This document shows positions 19,819-30,270 of a stretch of 64,000 nt of DNA, piece after piece. A program made the position numbers and the translations under genes. Source of the stretch: Nitrospirae bacterium JdFR-85. GTDB taxonomy: Bacteria; Nitrospirota; Thermodesulfovibrionia; Thermodesulfovibrionales; JdFR-85. Within the stretch, counting starts at the first letter, position 1. Each line of letters opens with the position of its first letter. The stretch covers positions 62,186-126,185 of the forward strand of contig MTOU01000013.1 of NCBI GenBank assembly GCA_002011745.1, given 5' to 3'. The notes below the pieces were generated by a model, which saw only the letters and a list, made by a program, of their open reading frames with translations, ran no database searches and was not told where the DNA came from.

Positions 19819-21257
19819 ACCTTTTCAATACTTAACAGCAGGGCCTCTGCCTTCTTCAGAGTTTCATAATACTCCCTTTCAGGATCTGAGTCAGCTACTA
19901 TTCCTGCACCTGCTTGTACAAATGCCCTTCCTTCTTTTATGACAAATGTCCTGATAATTATGTTAAGGTCCATATTCCCATTGAATCCTATGTAACCGAA
20001 AGAGCCTGTATATGGACCCCTTGCTACAGGTTCAAGTTCATCGATTATTTCCATACACCTGACCTTTGGTACACCCGTGATGGTGCCTCCTGGGAAGGCT
20101 GCCCTTATGAGACTAAAGGCATCGTAGGGTTGGGCTAAGATGCCTCTTATATTTGAGACTATATGTATAACATGTGAGTAGTCTTCTGTTATCATAAGTT
20201 CATCCACATGGACAGTACCGTATTCACATACCTTCCCGAGGTCATTTCTCTCCAAATCGATAAGCATAATATGTTCAGCCCTCTCTTTTTCATTAAGAAG
20301 CAGCTCAGCTCTCATTATCTCATCTTCAGTTCTGTCTGCTCCTCTCGGTCTGGTACCTGCAATGGGCCTTGTCTCAGCCAACCTCCCTTGTAATCTCAGA
20401 AGTCTCTCAGGAGAAGAACTCACAAGGATGTATTCTCCCATGTCTGCATAAAAACAGAATGGCGAAGGATTTATACTTCTAAGTCTTAAGTATAGACTCC
20501 AGGAAAGGTTCTCATCAAAAGGGCTCCAGATCCTCTGTGATAGGTTTGCCTGAAAGATATCTCCTGCCTTTATATATGCCTTTGCAGCTTTAACCATATC
20601 CATATATTGGTCTTTTGTTAGCTCTTTCACGATCTCTATATTCTTCCTTTTCGGTGAATGAACCAAAGGACTGTTATCGTCCTTTATATTGAGATATTCT
20701 TTGACCATATTCTGAAGCACCTCTTCTGTTTTAGACAATGAGTCTTTCCCATCTGAGTCTCTCGTGCCAGGACAGACTATAGCAAATGCCTTCGCCTGTG
20801 TATTGTCAAATGCAAAGAGTCTATCATAGAAAAAGAAATGGGCATCGGGGATCATAAGATCATCAACAACAGTTCTTGGTAGTCTTTCTAAATAATGGAC
20901 AAAGTCATAACTAAGCAATCCTACCACTCCTCCCTGAAAGGGTGGGAGTCCTGAAACAGGAATCTGCCTATAGGAGTTAAGCAAATCTCTCAAGACACTC
21001 AAAGGTCTGCCTGTAAGGGATCTCTTTCCTCTGTTGTCTCTGATCTCAATACGGCCCTCTTTTACTTTAAATTCCCTGTAGGGCTCAAATAGCACAAAGG
21101 AGTATCTTGCGGTCTTATCAGGTCCTTTTGGGCTGTCCAGGAGGATGACGCCCTTACCTGAGAATGCTTCAAAAACCTTAAGAGGAGATTTATAGGACAG
21201 TTCTACATACAGGGGTCTGATGGCTTCAGTGGTGCTGAATACTAAGCCTTTCATCAA
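19815..21257 (-). CDS. pabB: Chorismate-binding enzyme, aminodeoxychorismate synthase component I family
   Basis: PIAGTRPRG, EHIMLIDLERNDLG, FPGGTITGVPKVRCMEIIDELEPVARGPYTGS. Confidence 0.82.
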   Translation of the reverse strand: MMKGLVFSTTEAIRPLYVELSYKSPLKVFEAFSGKGVILLDSPKGPDKTARYSFVLFEPYREFKVKEGRIEIRDNRGKRSLTGRPLSVLRDLLNSYRQIPVSGLPPFQGGVVGLLSYDFVHYLERLPRTVVDDLMIPDAHFFFYDRLFAFDNTQAKAFAIVCPGTRDSDGKDSLSKTEEVLQNMVKEYLNIKDDNSPLVHSPKRKNIEIVKELTKDQYMDMVKAAKAYIKAGDIFQANLSQRIWSPFDENLSWSLYLRLRSINPSPFCFYADMGEYILVSSSPERLLRLQGRLAETRPIAGTRPRGADRTEDEIMRAELLLNEKERAEHIMLIDLERNDLGKVCEYGTVHVDELMITEDYSHVIHIVSNIRGILAQPYDAFSLIRAAFPGGTITGVPKVRCMEIIDELEPVARGPYTGSFGYIGFNGNMDLNIIIRTFVIKEGRAFVQAGAGIVADSDPEREYYETLKKAEALLLSIEKV

Positions 21258-21982
21258 GCTGACAGTATCTCCAACCTGATCAGTTCAAGTGCCTTTTCAG
21301 GGTCTTTCTGACCCAGAACAGCCCTTCCCAAGACCAGATAATCGGCCCCTAATCTTATTGCCTCCTTTGGGGTAACCTTTCTCTTCTGGTCATCAGGGGG
21401 CATCCAGGTAGGACGGATGCCAGGAGTAACTATAATAAAGGCCTCTCCCATCTTTTTCCTGATAAGAGAGACCTCATATCCCGAAGCTACTACACCATCC
21501 AGTCCTGCCTCTGCTGCCATATTTGCAAGATGTTTCACATGGGTTCTAATACTGTGTTGATATCCCATCTCTTTTCTGAACTCTTCATCAGATATGCTTG
21601 TAAGAACTGTAACAGCAAGGATCTTGGGTCTTGAAAGATTTTCTTTAAGACAGGTTTCTACTACTGCCTCTGTTGCCCTCTTCATCATCTCCATACCTCC
21701 AGAGGCGTGGAGATTGAACATATGTACCCCTAACCTTGTAGCCTGTACAGCAGCCCTTGCCACTGTATTGGGTATATCATGAAACTTAAGGTCAAGAAAG
21801 ACCTTCTTACTCCTCTGATGAATCTTCTCTATAATCCCAGGACCCTCAGCAGTAAAAAGCTCTAATCCCACCTTAAAAGTGTTCACCATTGAGGAGAATC
21901 TATCCACAATACTCAAGGCCTGCTCTGAGCTACTGACATCAAGGGCGAGTATAACCCTATCCTCCACAGATATACTACTCAT
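21254..21982 (-). CDS. pyrF: Orotidine 5'-phosphate decarboxylase
   Basis: [41 protein letters not shown]. Confidence 0.96.
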   Translation of the reverse strand: MSSISVEDRVILALDVSSSEQALSIVDRFSSMVNTFKVGLELFTAEGPGIIEKIHQRSKKVFLDLKFHDIPNTVARAAVQATRLGVHMFNLHASGGMEMMKRATEAVVETCLKENLSRPKILAVTVLTSISDEEFRKEMGYQHSIRTHVKHLANMAAEAGLDGVVASGYEVSLIRKKMGEAFIIVTPGIRPTWMPPDDQKRKVTPKEAIRLGADYLVLGRAVLGQKDPEKALELIRLEILSA

Positions 21983-22527
21983 ATCTTAGGTAAGGTTATA
22001 CCTTTCTGGGCTTGGTATTTTCCGGTTTTGTCTTTATATGAGGTCTCACATGGTTCTTCTGCTGCAAGGAATATTAATTGGGCTATGCCTTCATTTGCAT
22101 ATATCTTAGCAGGCAGTGGTGTAGTATTTGAGATTTCAATAGTAACATGTCCCTCCCATTCAGGTTCAAGAGGCGTGACATTGACCACTATTCCACATCT
22201 TGCATAGGTGGACTTACCAAGACATATAACTATTACATCCCGTGGAATCCTAAAATACTCCACTGAGCGGCCGAGAACAAAAGAGTTGGGGGGTATTATA
22301 CACTCTTTGCCTTTAAAGTCTATAAAACTCTGTGGATCAAATGCCTTTGGATCAACAACCGTTGTATTGATATTGGTGAAGATCTTGAACTCATCAGCTA
22401 TCCTCATATCATATCCATAGGAGCTTACACCAAAGGACACCACCCCTCCCTTCAGCTGACTGTCACTGAAGGGCTCTATCATCCCATTCAGGGCCATCCT
22501 CCTAATCCATTTATCATTTTTCACCAT
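21979..22527 (-). CDS. dcd: dCTP deaminase
   Basis: [61 protein letters not shown]. Confidence 0.96.
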   Translation of the reverse strand: MVKNDKWIRRMALNGMIEPFSDSQLKGGVVSFGVSSYGYDMRIADEFKIFTNINTTVVDPKAFDPQSFIDFKGKECIIPPNSFVLGRSVEYFRIPRDVIVICLGKSTYARCGIVVNVTPLEPEWEGHVTIEISNTTPLPAKIYANEGIAQLIFLAAEEPCETSYKDKTGKYQAQKGITLPKI

Positions 22528-22554
22528 ATCTTGGTTAGAAGAAGTATTAACCGT

Positions 22555-22986
22555 TTAAGCTACAATCTCTATCAGTTTAATCTCAAATATGAGCTCCTTG
22601 CCCGCAAGGGGATGGTTGGCATCCAGTTCTATAGTTTCAGGTGTTACACTCTTCACAAATACATTAAACACCTTCCCATCAGGAGATTGTAACTTTAGAG
22701 GCATATTAACAATAGGCTCAAATCCAAGAGATACCTCAGCCCTGTCAAGAACAATTACGAGGTCTTCCCTGTAAGGTCCATATGCATCCTCTGGTGGGAT
22801 TGAAACGGTTTTAGACTCTCCTTCACTCATACCTACTATAGCATCTTCAAAACCCTTTATAACCATTCCTTCACCGAGGGTGAGTTCAAAGGGTTCTCCA
22901 TCCAGTGAAGAATCAAAGATGCTTCCATCTTCCAGAAAGCCCGTATAATGGACTTTCACTCTGTCTCCTACTTTTGCCTGTGCCAT
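22555..22986 (-). CDS. SlyD-like FKBP peptidyl-prolyl isomerase
   Basis: VKVHYTGFLEDGSIFDSS, FEDAIVGMSEGESKTVSIPPEDAYG, DANHPLAGKELIFEI. Confidence 0.94.
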   Translation of the reverse strand: MAQAKVGDRVKVHYTGFLEDGSIFDSSLDGEPFELTLGEGMVIKGFEDAIVGMSEGESKTVSIPPEDAYGPYREDLVIVLDRAEVSLGFEPIVNMPLKLQSPDGKVFNVFVKSVTPETIELDANHPLAGKELIFEIKLIEIVA

Positions 22987-23008
22987 GATTGTCTCCTTCT
23001 TTTTTCAT

Positions 23009-23039
23009 GGATGAACAAAAAGGGATTCTCTGTTCATCC
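23009..23039 (-). repeat. Inverted repeat just upstream of the FKBP gene ribosome-binding site
   Basis: GGATGAACA ... TGTTCATCC 9-bp perfect arms, 13-nt loop. Confidence 0.5.
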
Positions 23040-23077
23040 GTTCTTTACATAGGGACAAAGCCCCTATATTAAGTCTC

Positions 23078-23452
23078 CTATAAAAGACCAAGATGTTTTT
23101 TTACTGTATTCAACAGCTCCTGTGTCTGAATAGGTTTTGCAAGAAAGGCATTTGCTCCTATCTCCATCGCCCTTCTTCTGTCTTCTTCTGCACCTTCAGT
23201 GGTTATAATAATTATTGGAATATCTTTGTACTCAGGGTTGCCTCTCACAAGGCTTACAAGCTTCAGACCATCCATCACAGGCATATTGATATCTGCAAGG
23301 ATAATGTCTATCTTCCTGCCCTCTGACAGCTTCTTCAAGGCATCCACACCATCAGTAGCTTCAATCACATTTGCATTGGGTAACCTTCTCATAGCAAAAC
23401 TAATTAACTGTCTCATTGTTGGAGAATCTTCAACAACAAGTATGTTAGGCAT
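23078..23452 (-). CDS. CheY-like response regulator
   Basis: ILVVEDSPTMRQLI, DIILADINMPVMDG, ITTEGAEEDRRRAMEIGANAFLAKPIQ. Confidence 0.93.
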   Translation of the reverse strand: MPNILVVEDSPTMRQLISFAMRRLPNANVIEATDGVDALKKLSEGRKIDIILADINMPVMDGLKLVSLVRGNPEYKDIPIIIITTEGAEEDRRRAMEIGANAFLAKPIQTQELLNTVKKHLGLL

Positions 23453-23461
23453 AATCCCTCC

Positions 23462-24283
23462 TCATCTCTTGGGCTTCTCCTTGAGTAGGTCTAAAAAGCT
23501 CTGTATGGTTGTCAGCTTTCTCTCAGACTGTGTGTAAAGCCGAGAGGAGAATATAGCAGTAGCAGCATGACCTGCGAGGAGGTTGAAGAGTTCATAATCC
23601 ACATTCGAGAATGCCCTCTTCTGTATCAAAAAGGAATATATAACAATCACTCCAATAACATGCTCTTTTATCTTCAAGGGAATACAGACTAAAGGATTAT
23701 AAGGGTCAATCTCCTCAGGATGTAGTAGTGAATCAGCAAAATAACTCTCACCCTCTTTTGCCACCCTGCCGATTATGCCTTCACCCAGGTGTATCCTTGG
23801 TATCTCATCTATATTTATCCCTTCTGCTGCTTCGGGTACAAGCTCATTTGTCTTTTCATCTATTATCATCACGGCAAATTTTTCTGCACCAATAAGATTA
23901 ATAATAATCTCTATCACAATCTTTATAACTTCAGAGTAGTCAAGTGTGGAATGGAGTTGATAACTTGCCACATAGAGATTTGCAAGATTATTATTCTCCT
24001 CTTCTACCTCAATGTATCTCTGGGCGAAGTTCTTATTCTCTTCCTCGACCTCTCTAAATCTCTCCTTTAGGGATCTCAACTCTTCCTCAAGGATCTGTAT
24101 CTTTTCTTCATAGAGTTTAATTCTTGCTTCATTGGTACTCTGTCTCAATGCTTCTTCAAGCTGTGCTATCCTGTATCTGAGGCGCTCATTTTCTTTAAGA
24201 AGTGATTTCGTAAATTCTTCTCCCTTCTTGAAGATGCTCAGAAACTCCTCTGCCTTTTTCATCAAAATAGAATCCTTCTCCAT
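23462..24283 (-). CDS. Coiled-coil plus GAF domain protein
   Basis: N-terminal heptad-like Glu/Leu-rich region; GAF-like HLGEGIIGRVAKEGESYFADSLL...VCIPLKIKEHVIGVIVIY. Confidence 0.8.
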   Translation of the reverse strand: MEKDSILMKKAEEFLSIFKKGEEFTKSLLKENERLRYRIAQLEEALRQSTNEARIKLYEEKIQILEEELRSLKERFREVEEENKNFAQRYIEVEEENNNLANLYVASYQLHSTLDYSEVIKIVIEIIINLIGAEKFAVMIIDEKTNELVPEAAEGINIDEIPRIHLGEGIIGRVAKEGESYFADSLLHPEEIDPYNPLVCIPLKIKEHVIGVIVIYSFLIQKRAFSNVDYELFNLLAGHAATAIFSSRLYTQSERKLTTIQSFLDLLKEKPKR

Positions 24284-24286
24284 AAA

Positions 24287-25336
24287 TCAGCTACCCTGAA
24301 GAACCTTTAAAAGTTCCTCTGGTATCTTCTGTAAGGGAAGCACCTTCTTGATGGTGCCTGCATTGATTGCTTCCTTGGGCATCCCAAACACCACTGCTGT
24401 CTCATCTGACTCTGCTATAGTATAACCTCCCTGAGAAAAAATTTTCATTATCCCCTCTCTGCCATCAACTCCCATACCAGTTAGTATAACACCAATTGAC
24501 CTATTTTTGAAATGTTTTGCAACGGATGACATTAGTCTGTCAACAGAGGGCACATATTTGTCATTCTTAGAAGGTTTAATTAGAGCGATTCTGAAGCTAC
24601 CTCCCCGGTTTATAACCTCCATATGATGACCACCGGGGCATATATATGTAGTATAAGGTCTTATTATCTCATTATCTTCAGCTTCTTTTACTTTCAGTGG
24701 AGCCACTGAATTAAGTCTTTCAGCAAATGTTTTGGTATAACCTGCGGGCATATGCTGACTTATTAGGATAGAGACAGGTATTTTGCCGATATTTCTCAAA
24801 ATATACTCAATAGCCTGTGGTCCACCAGTAGAGGCCCCTATAGCAATAACAGAGGGGCTTATCTGCTTAATGCCCCTGTAATCTACACCAGCCTCATCAC
24901 TCAGGTAGATAGTGTCTTTCAGTTTCTGGAGACTTTTACTGTCTATATTTCTGATCTTCATTATAAGCTCATCTTCTATTTTCCTTAGTTTAGTTGAAGC
25001 CCTTTTTGTGGGTTTAGATACAAAATCAATAGCCCCCATATTCAAAGCCTTAAAGAGGGTTTTATTGTCTGTTATTGAACTTACTATAATTACAGGAGTG
25101 GGTCTTTCCATCATTAACCACCTCAAAAAAGCAAAGCCATCCATTACAGGCATCTCTATGTCAAGAACTATAATATCAGGTTTGTAACGGAGGGTCTTGT
25201 CAATGGCATCTACTCCATTAACTGCAACACCTACAACCTCAATATCAGGCTCCTTTGAAAGCATGTCTTTTATCGTCTGCCTACTGTAAGCAGAATCATC
25301 TACCACAAGTGTCCTCTTTTTACCTTTCATTTCCAC
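24287..25336 (-). CDS. cheB: CheB-type protein-glutamate methylesterase
   Basis: Receiver (VVDDSAYSRQTI, VLDIEMPVMDG) plus CheB domain GASTGGPQA, SQHMPAGYT, ILTGMGVDG. Confidence 0.95.
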   Translation of the reverse strand: MEMKGKKRTLVVDDSAYSRQTIKDMLSKEPDIEVVGVAVNGVDAIDKTLRYKPDIIVLDIEMPVMDGFAFLRWLMMERPTPVIIVSSITDNKTLFKALNMGAIDFVSKPTKRASTKLRKIEDELIMKIRNIDSKSLQKLKDTIYLSDEAGVDYRGIKQISPSVIAIGASTGGPQAIEYILRNIGKIPVSILISQHMPAGYTKTFAERLNSVAPLKVKEAEDNEIIRPYTTYICPGGHHMEVINRGGSFRIALIKPSKNDKYVPSVDRLMSSVAKHFKNRSIGVILTGMGVDGREGIMKIFSQGGYTIAESDETAVVFGMPKEAINAGTIKKVLPLQKIPEELLKVLQGS

Positions 25337-26214
25337 TATCCTCTTTCTGGTTTCTGATATACAAGATCATGTTTTAGGTGTTTCAGAACAAACTCTGTAG
25401 AGACATTGATTAGGGATTCTGCATGTCCTAATAGGAGATATCCCCCAGGTCGAATAATATTGTAGAGATTATTAGCAGCCTTCTTTTTCGATTCACTGTC
25501 AAAATATATAAAAACATTCCTACAGAAAACAACATCCATCATCCCAAGAAACCTTAGCTTAAAAGGATCGAGTATATTAATATAACTAAATTTTACCATC
25601 TTTTTTATTTCTTCAGATATTTTATACTTATCATTATCTATCGGCTCAAAGTATTTATAAATATAGTAGGGATCTGTTGCCCTGAAAGAGTTCTGTCTAT
25701 AAACACCATTTCTTGCAATCTGTAAAACCCTCCTGTTAATATCTCCTCCAATGATTTCTACTTGCCAGTCTTTGAAATAGTTTTTTTCTTTTATAAGAAT
25801 TGCAAGGGTATAGGGTTCTTCCCCTGTGGAACAGCCTGCAGAAAATATTCGGAGTCTTCTTGAATTCTTCTTTCTCTCTTTTATTTCAGAAAGAATCTCC
25901 TCACTGAAGGCAAGTAGCTGTTTCTTCTCCCTAAAGAAGTAAGTCTCATTAACAGTAAGGATATCCATAAGAGCAGCCAGTTCCTCGTCTCTCTGTTTAT
26001 CAAACAGGAGAAACCTGTAATAATCACTGAAAGAGGAAAGATTATGGAGCTTCAGTCTTCCTAATAGCCTTCTCTGCAGAAGCCCTCTTGAGCTATCATC
26101 AAAAAAGATACCACAGTATTCCTTCAGCAGCTCCCTAATAAGTCTAAATATCTCTACTGAGAGTTCAGGAACCTCAGAGTCTTTACTCACCCAATCCCTC
26201 CATAATTGCTTCAA
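25336..26214 (-). CDS. cheR: CheR-type MCP methyltransferase
   Basis: NETYFFRE, RIFSAGCSTGEEPYTLAIL, DVVFCRNVFIYFD, LLLGHAESL. Confidence 0.95.
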   Translation of the reverse strand: MKQLWRDWVSKDSEVPELSVEIFRLIRELLKEYCGIFFDDSSRGLLQRRLLGRLKLHNLSSFSDYYRFLLFDKQRDEELAALMDILTVNETYFFREKKQLLAFSEEILSEIKERKKNSRRLRIFSAGCSTGEEPYTLAILIKEKNYFKDWQVEIIGGDINRRVLQIARNGVYRQNSFRATDPYYIYKYFEPIDNDKYKISEEIKKMVKFSYINILDPFKLRFLGMMDVVFCRNVFIYFDSESKKKAANNLYNIIRPGGYLLLGHAESLINVSTEFVLKHLKHDLVYQKPERG

Positions 26215-28135
26215 GCACAGTTATATCAGTCTCTATTTCCTTTAATTGTCTTATGGCAGCCTTGGCACTCTCTGTCCCAATCTTCTGTAGGGCCTTAACA
26301 GCAGAAAACCTCAACACCCAGTCATCGCTTAAGAGAAATGGTTTTATAAGATCTTCAGAACTTTCAAATGTAGAGAGTGCAAGAAGTGTGGTTCTTTTTA
26401 TTTCTCTGTCTTTGGTATTCTGTAGAAGCTCTATTAATGCTTCCTTCGCCTCTGCATGTCCAGTCTTGGCAAGTGATTCCACTGCCTGGGTAACTACATA
26501 TCCATTTTCATCAGAAAGGAGATCAATCAGTGCCTGCACCGATGCATCATCAGTGAAATGAGACAGTGCCCTTGCAGCAGCCGCCCTTACATAAGGATCA
26601 TGGTCTCTGGTCATCAATACCACAGATTCGGCAAAGACACTACCCCCTATCTCTGCTAACCTCTCTGTAGCCAGTGCCCTTATCTCCCTTGATTCATCAG
26701 TCAGGGCACTTTTTAGATAATCTGTAGCCTTAGGAGTATCAATCATCCCAAGGGCCAACACTACCACTTTCCTTACTTCCACCAAGGGGTCATTAAGAAG
26801 CTCTCCTATAGGTTCTATGAATTCTGTTTTCTTGCACTTCCCAAATAACAGCACTGTATTCTTACGAATATTGCCATCCTCATCCTTTAACATCTCTCGC
26901 ATCCTTTCCATATCAAGATACTCCCTCAGATTATATAAGGCATCAACCACAGATTCCTGCACATCAGGATAGGGATGCCGTAGCAAAGGAAGAAGTTTCT
27001 CTACAGTCTCCTTGTTGCCAATGTAGCCAAGACCTCTTGCTGCAATAGAGATCACATGACCATCTGTATCCTCCAGCACTTCCATAAGAGGTTTATAAAA
27101 GACCGGTGCCCTTAGCTGGGCAATAACCTCAGCAACTACTCTTCTGGTTTCAGGGAATCCCTTTCTCAGATACTCACTCACAACTTCAGGATAATGCCTT
27201 GCTAAATAACTCAAAGACTCTTTTACTACATCTCTAAATCTCTCATCTTCAGAAATCTCTACAAGATATCTAATAGCCCTTCTGTCTTGGAGGATCCCCA
27301 AGAGCACTATAGCCGATGTCTTCACCTCGTTAACTTTGCTCTCAGAATGTTTTAGTATAATATCAACTGCCTCATCTTGGAGGTGTTTCTCAAGAGTATC
27401 TTTAATATACTCTCCAGCAACTCCCTTTTTATAGAATCTCTCAATAGCCTTTATTACTTCTTCTTGAATAGAGCGTCTCTTGTCCTTCAGAAAAGGTACT
27501 ATATGCTCAAGTGTCTCTGGCTCTGCTATCATTGATAGTGCTCTAACAGCAGGCTCTGTAAGACTTCGGTTCTGAAGAGCCTCAATCAGTACAGGAACCG
27601 CCCTTGGGTCACCCAGTTTCCCAAGGGCATCAATTGCTGGATAAGCCACCCATGTATCAGCAGAGGCTACTTTATCAATAAGTGCTTCTACTACCGAGTC
27701 TTCTTTCATCTTTCCAAGATACTCTACTGCTGAGGCTCTAACATTGTCGTCTTCATCATTAATAGCCCTAAGTAACAGAGGAATAGTCTCTTTACCTCCG
27801 ATATTCCCGAGAATATCCACAATAAACTTTCTTACATCATGATTTTCAGTCTCAAAGGCCTTTATTAAATATGGAATCGCCTTTTTACCTGTTCTGATCA
27901 ATGCCTCAATTGCCGTGTTTCTTGCCCCTGCGTTGTCCTCCAGATACAGCAGTTCTATAAGTTTATCAATAAATGTCTCTGGAGGATATGATTGAAGTAG
28001 GCTCTCAAGTGCGGTCTTTCTAACACGCCAGCTTTTATCTTTGAATGACTCTATTATAAGGTTAAGTCCCTTTTCAGTACCTTTCAATGATAGTATTTTC
28101 CTTCTTGTCTCTTCTGCACCTTCATGCTCTATCAC
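26183..28135 (-). CDS. HEAT-repeat protein
   Basis: ~30-aa repeats such as IPLLLRAINDEDDNVRASAVEYLGKM and VPVLIEALQNRSLTEPAVRALSMI. Confidence 0.88.
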   Translation of the reverse strand: MIEHEGAEETRRKILSLKGTEKGLNLIIESFKDKSWRVRKTALESLLQSYPPETFIDKLIELLYLEDNAGARNTAIEALIRTGKKAIPYLIKAFETENHDVRKFIVDILGNIGGKETIPLLLRAINDEDDNVRASAVEYLGKMKEDSVVEALIDKVASADTWVAYPAIDALGKLGDPRAVPVLIEALQNRSLTEPAVRALSMIAEPETLEHIVPFLKDKRRSIQEEVIKAIERFYKKGVAGEYIKDTLEKHLQDEAVDIILKHSESKVNEVKTSAIVLLGILQDRRAIRYLVEISEDERFRDVVKESLSYLARHYPEVVSEYLRKGFPETRRVVAEVIAQLRAPVFYKPLMEVLEDTDGHVISIAARGLGYIGNKETVEKLLPLLRHPYPDVQESVVDALYNLREYLDMERMREMLKDEDGNIRKNTVLLFGKCKKTEFIEPIGELLNDPLVEVRKVVVLALGMIDTPKATDYLKSALTDESREIRALATERLAEIGGSVFAESVVLMTRDHDPYVRAAAARALSHFTDDASVQALIDLLSDENGYVVTQAVESLAKTGHAEAKEALIELLQNTKDREIKRTTLLALSTFESSEDLIKPFLLSDDWVLRFSAVKALQKIGTESAKAAIRQLKEIETDITVLEAIMEGLGE

Positions 28136-28307
28136 TTCTGGCCTCCTCTAAGGGTTAAGGTCTTAAATATTAAAATTTTTTACGAACATTATACCATAAC
28201 TAATAAAGAGTCTCTTACACCAGAGTTGGATTATAAATTTAGCTTGAAAGACAGAGCCCTCTTTGAGTTAAAATACTTAAACAAAACTGCAAAAAAGGAG
28301 AAAAAAA

Positions 28308-28544
28308 ATGGGAAACAAGGCGCAAAATATTCAGGATGTTTTTTTAAACCACTTAAGAAAGGAAAAAACCCCTGTAATAGTTTATCTTACAAATGGTGTA
28401 AGGTTGAAGGGAGTTATCAAGGGGTTCGATAACTTTGTCATTCTTCTTAAAGAATCTGCCCTTCAGATGATTTACAAACATGCCATATCTACAATTGTAC
28501 CAGAAGGAGCTGTCTCTCTGCAGCCTCAGAAAGAGGGAGATTAG
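28308..28544 (+). CDS. hfq: RNA chaperone Hfq
   Basis: [59 protein letters not shown]. Confidence 0.97.
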   Translation: MGNKAQNIQDVFLNHLRKEKTPVIVYLTNGVRLKGVIKGFDNFVILLKESALQMIYKHAISTIVPEGAVSLQPQKEGD

Positions 28545-28550
28545 ACAGAG

Positions 28551-28958
28551 GTGGAACCAGAGAAGAAATATAAGAATCCTCTTCCGACAGTTGATATAAT
28601 AATAGAGATCGGAGATGGAATAATACTTATTGAAAGGAAGAATCCTCCCTATGGGTGGGCACTTCCGGGTGGATTTGTGGAATATGGAGAATCCATCGAA
28701 GAGGCTGCACTTAGAGAGGCTAGGGAGGAGACAGGACTTGATATTGAACTGGTGAGACAGTTTCATACATACTCTGAACCAGGTAGAGACCCACGCTTTC
28801 ATACCATCACAACGGTATATATTGCTAAGGCAAAAGGTTCCCCTGTTGCAGGAGATGATGCAAAGGGTGTAGGTGTATTCACAAAGGATACACTTCCAGA
28901 GAAAATTGCCTTTGACCATAGAAAGATCCTTATGGATTACTTTGAGGGAAGATATTGA
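28551..28958 (+). CDS. NUDIX hydrolase (GTG start)
   Basis: NUDIX box [27 protein letters not shown]. Confidence 0.93.
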   Translation: MEPEKKYKNPLPTVDIIIEIGDGIILIERKNPPYGWALPGGFVEYGESIEEAALREAREETGLDIELVRQFHTYSEPGRDPRFHTITTVYIAKAKGSPVAGDDAKGVGVFTKDTLPEKIAFDHRKILMDYFEGRY

Positions 28959-28978
28959 TTTTATTAAGGAGGTCCTGA

Positions 28979-29644
28979 ATGCTCCAATTTATGAGAAAAC
29001 ATGCCAAATTCTTTTATGTCTTCTTCTTCCTTGTAATTATATCTTTTATATTTTTCTATATAGGTCCTATTGATGAGAACACCAATCCTGTGCTTGTAGA
29101 GATTGGTGAAGAGAAGATATATCTGGATGAATACTGGAGAACCTATGACAGGCTAAGAGACTACTACAGACAGTTGTACGGGGATAAGTTTGACGAGAAG
29201 ATGGAAGAGAAGCTTGATCTAAAAAATATGACCCTTGATACATTAATTCAGGAGAGGCTGCTGCTACTGAAGGCCAGAGAGATGGGCATTACAGTAACTG
29301 ACAAAGAACTACAAGAGGCTATCATGAATGAACCTGCTTTCAAAAGAGACGGTGTCTTCAGAAGAGATATCTATCTCAGGATATTGGAACTGAATAGAAT
29401 GAGCCCCAGATACTACGAGGCAATAAAGAGAAGAGAGCTGACCTTGAGAAAAATAAATTTTCTTGTGCAGGACACAGTGGATATCTCAGATATTGATCTG
29501 GTTGGATTTAATGATAACAAGGAGTTTATCAACACCATAAAGAATGCAGTTTTATCAGAGAAGAGGCAAAAGGTCTTAGAGGCATTTGTAGGCGCAATAA
29601 AGAACGAGATCAGGGTCAAGGTCCATAGAGAATTGATAGAATAA
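28979..29644 (+). CDS. Membrane-anchored SurA-N/PpiD-like chaperone without a recognisable PPIase domain
   Basis: N-terminal TM then SurA-N-like LDTLIQERLLLLKAREMGITVTDKELQEAI...; no PpiC motif visible. Confidence 0.75.
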   Translation: MLQFMRKHAKFFYVFFFLVIISFIFFYIGPIDENTNPVLVEIGEEKIYLDEYWRTYDRLRDYYRQLYGDKFDEKMEEKLDLKNMTLDTLIQERLLLLKAREMGITVTDKELQEAIMNEPAFKRDGVFRRDIYLRILELNRMSPRYYEAIKRRELTLRKINFLVQDTVDISDIDLVGFNDNKEFINTIKNAVLSEKRQKVLEAFVGAIKNEIRVKVHRELIE

Positions 29645-30270
29645 TGCGGCGTGTGAGGGTAAAGATCTGTGGTATCACCAGGACTGAAGATGCATTGAAG
29701 GCGGTTGAGTTTGGGGCAGATGCCCTTGGTTTTATCTTTTATAAAAATAGTCCAAGATATGTGTCTCCTGAAACTGTAAGGAATATAATCCACTGCCTGC
29801 CTCCTTTTGTTACAACAGTAGGCGTGTTTGTTAATGAACAGCCTTCAGTGATTGAGGAGACAATAGAGACAACAGGTATAGATGTAGTCCAGTTGCATGG
29901 AGAAGAGCCTCCAGAGTTTTGTGCTCGCTGGCAGAAGGTAATAAAGGCATTAAGAATAAAGAAGATGGCAGACCTTGAGTTGCTTCATAGATATAGGGTT
30001 TCGGCCTATCTTCTTGATACATACAGCCCTGACAAACCAGGTGGTACAGGCGAGAGATTTGATTGGGATATTGCTGTTAAGGCAAACAGGCTGGGAATAA
30101 TAATCCTTGCTGGTGGCCTTACACCCGATAATGTGATAGAGGCTGTGGAGAAGGTAAAGCCTTATGCAGTAGATGTAAGCAGTGGTGTAGAGGCAGAAAA
30201 GGGGATAAAGGACTATGATAAATTGAAGAGATTCATAGAGAATGCTAAGTCAGTTATGATTGACAGTTAA
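29644..30270 (+). CDS. trpF: Phosphoribosylanthranilate isomerase
   Basis: VKICGITRTEDA, GFIFYKNSPRYV, VQLHGEEPPEFC, LAGGLTPDNV, VDVSSGVE. Confidence 0.96.
   Translation: MRRVRVKICGITRTEDALKAVEFGADALGFIFYKNSPRYVSPETVRNIIHCLPPFVTTVGVFVNEQPSVIEETIETTGIDVVQLHGEEPPEFCARWQKVIKALRIKKMADLELLHRYRVSAYLLDTYSPDKPGGTGERFDWDIAVKANRLGIIILAGGLTPDNVIEAVEKVKPYAVDVSSGVEAEKGIKDYDKLKRFIENAKSVMIDS

Noticed and set aside
23049-23067. ATAGGG-ACAAAGC-CCCTAT hairpin after the cheY-like gene as a terminator
   Set aside because: Only a 6-bp stem and no clear U-tract on the minus strand; too weak to call
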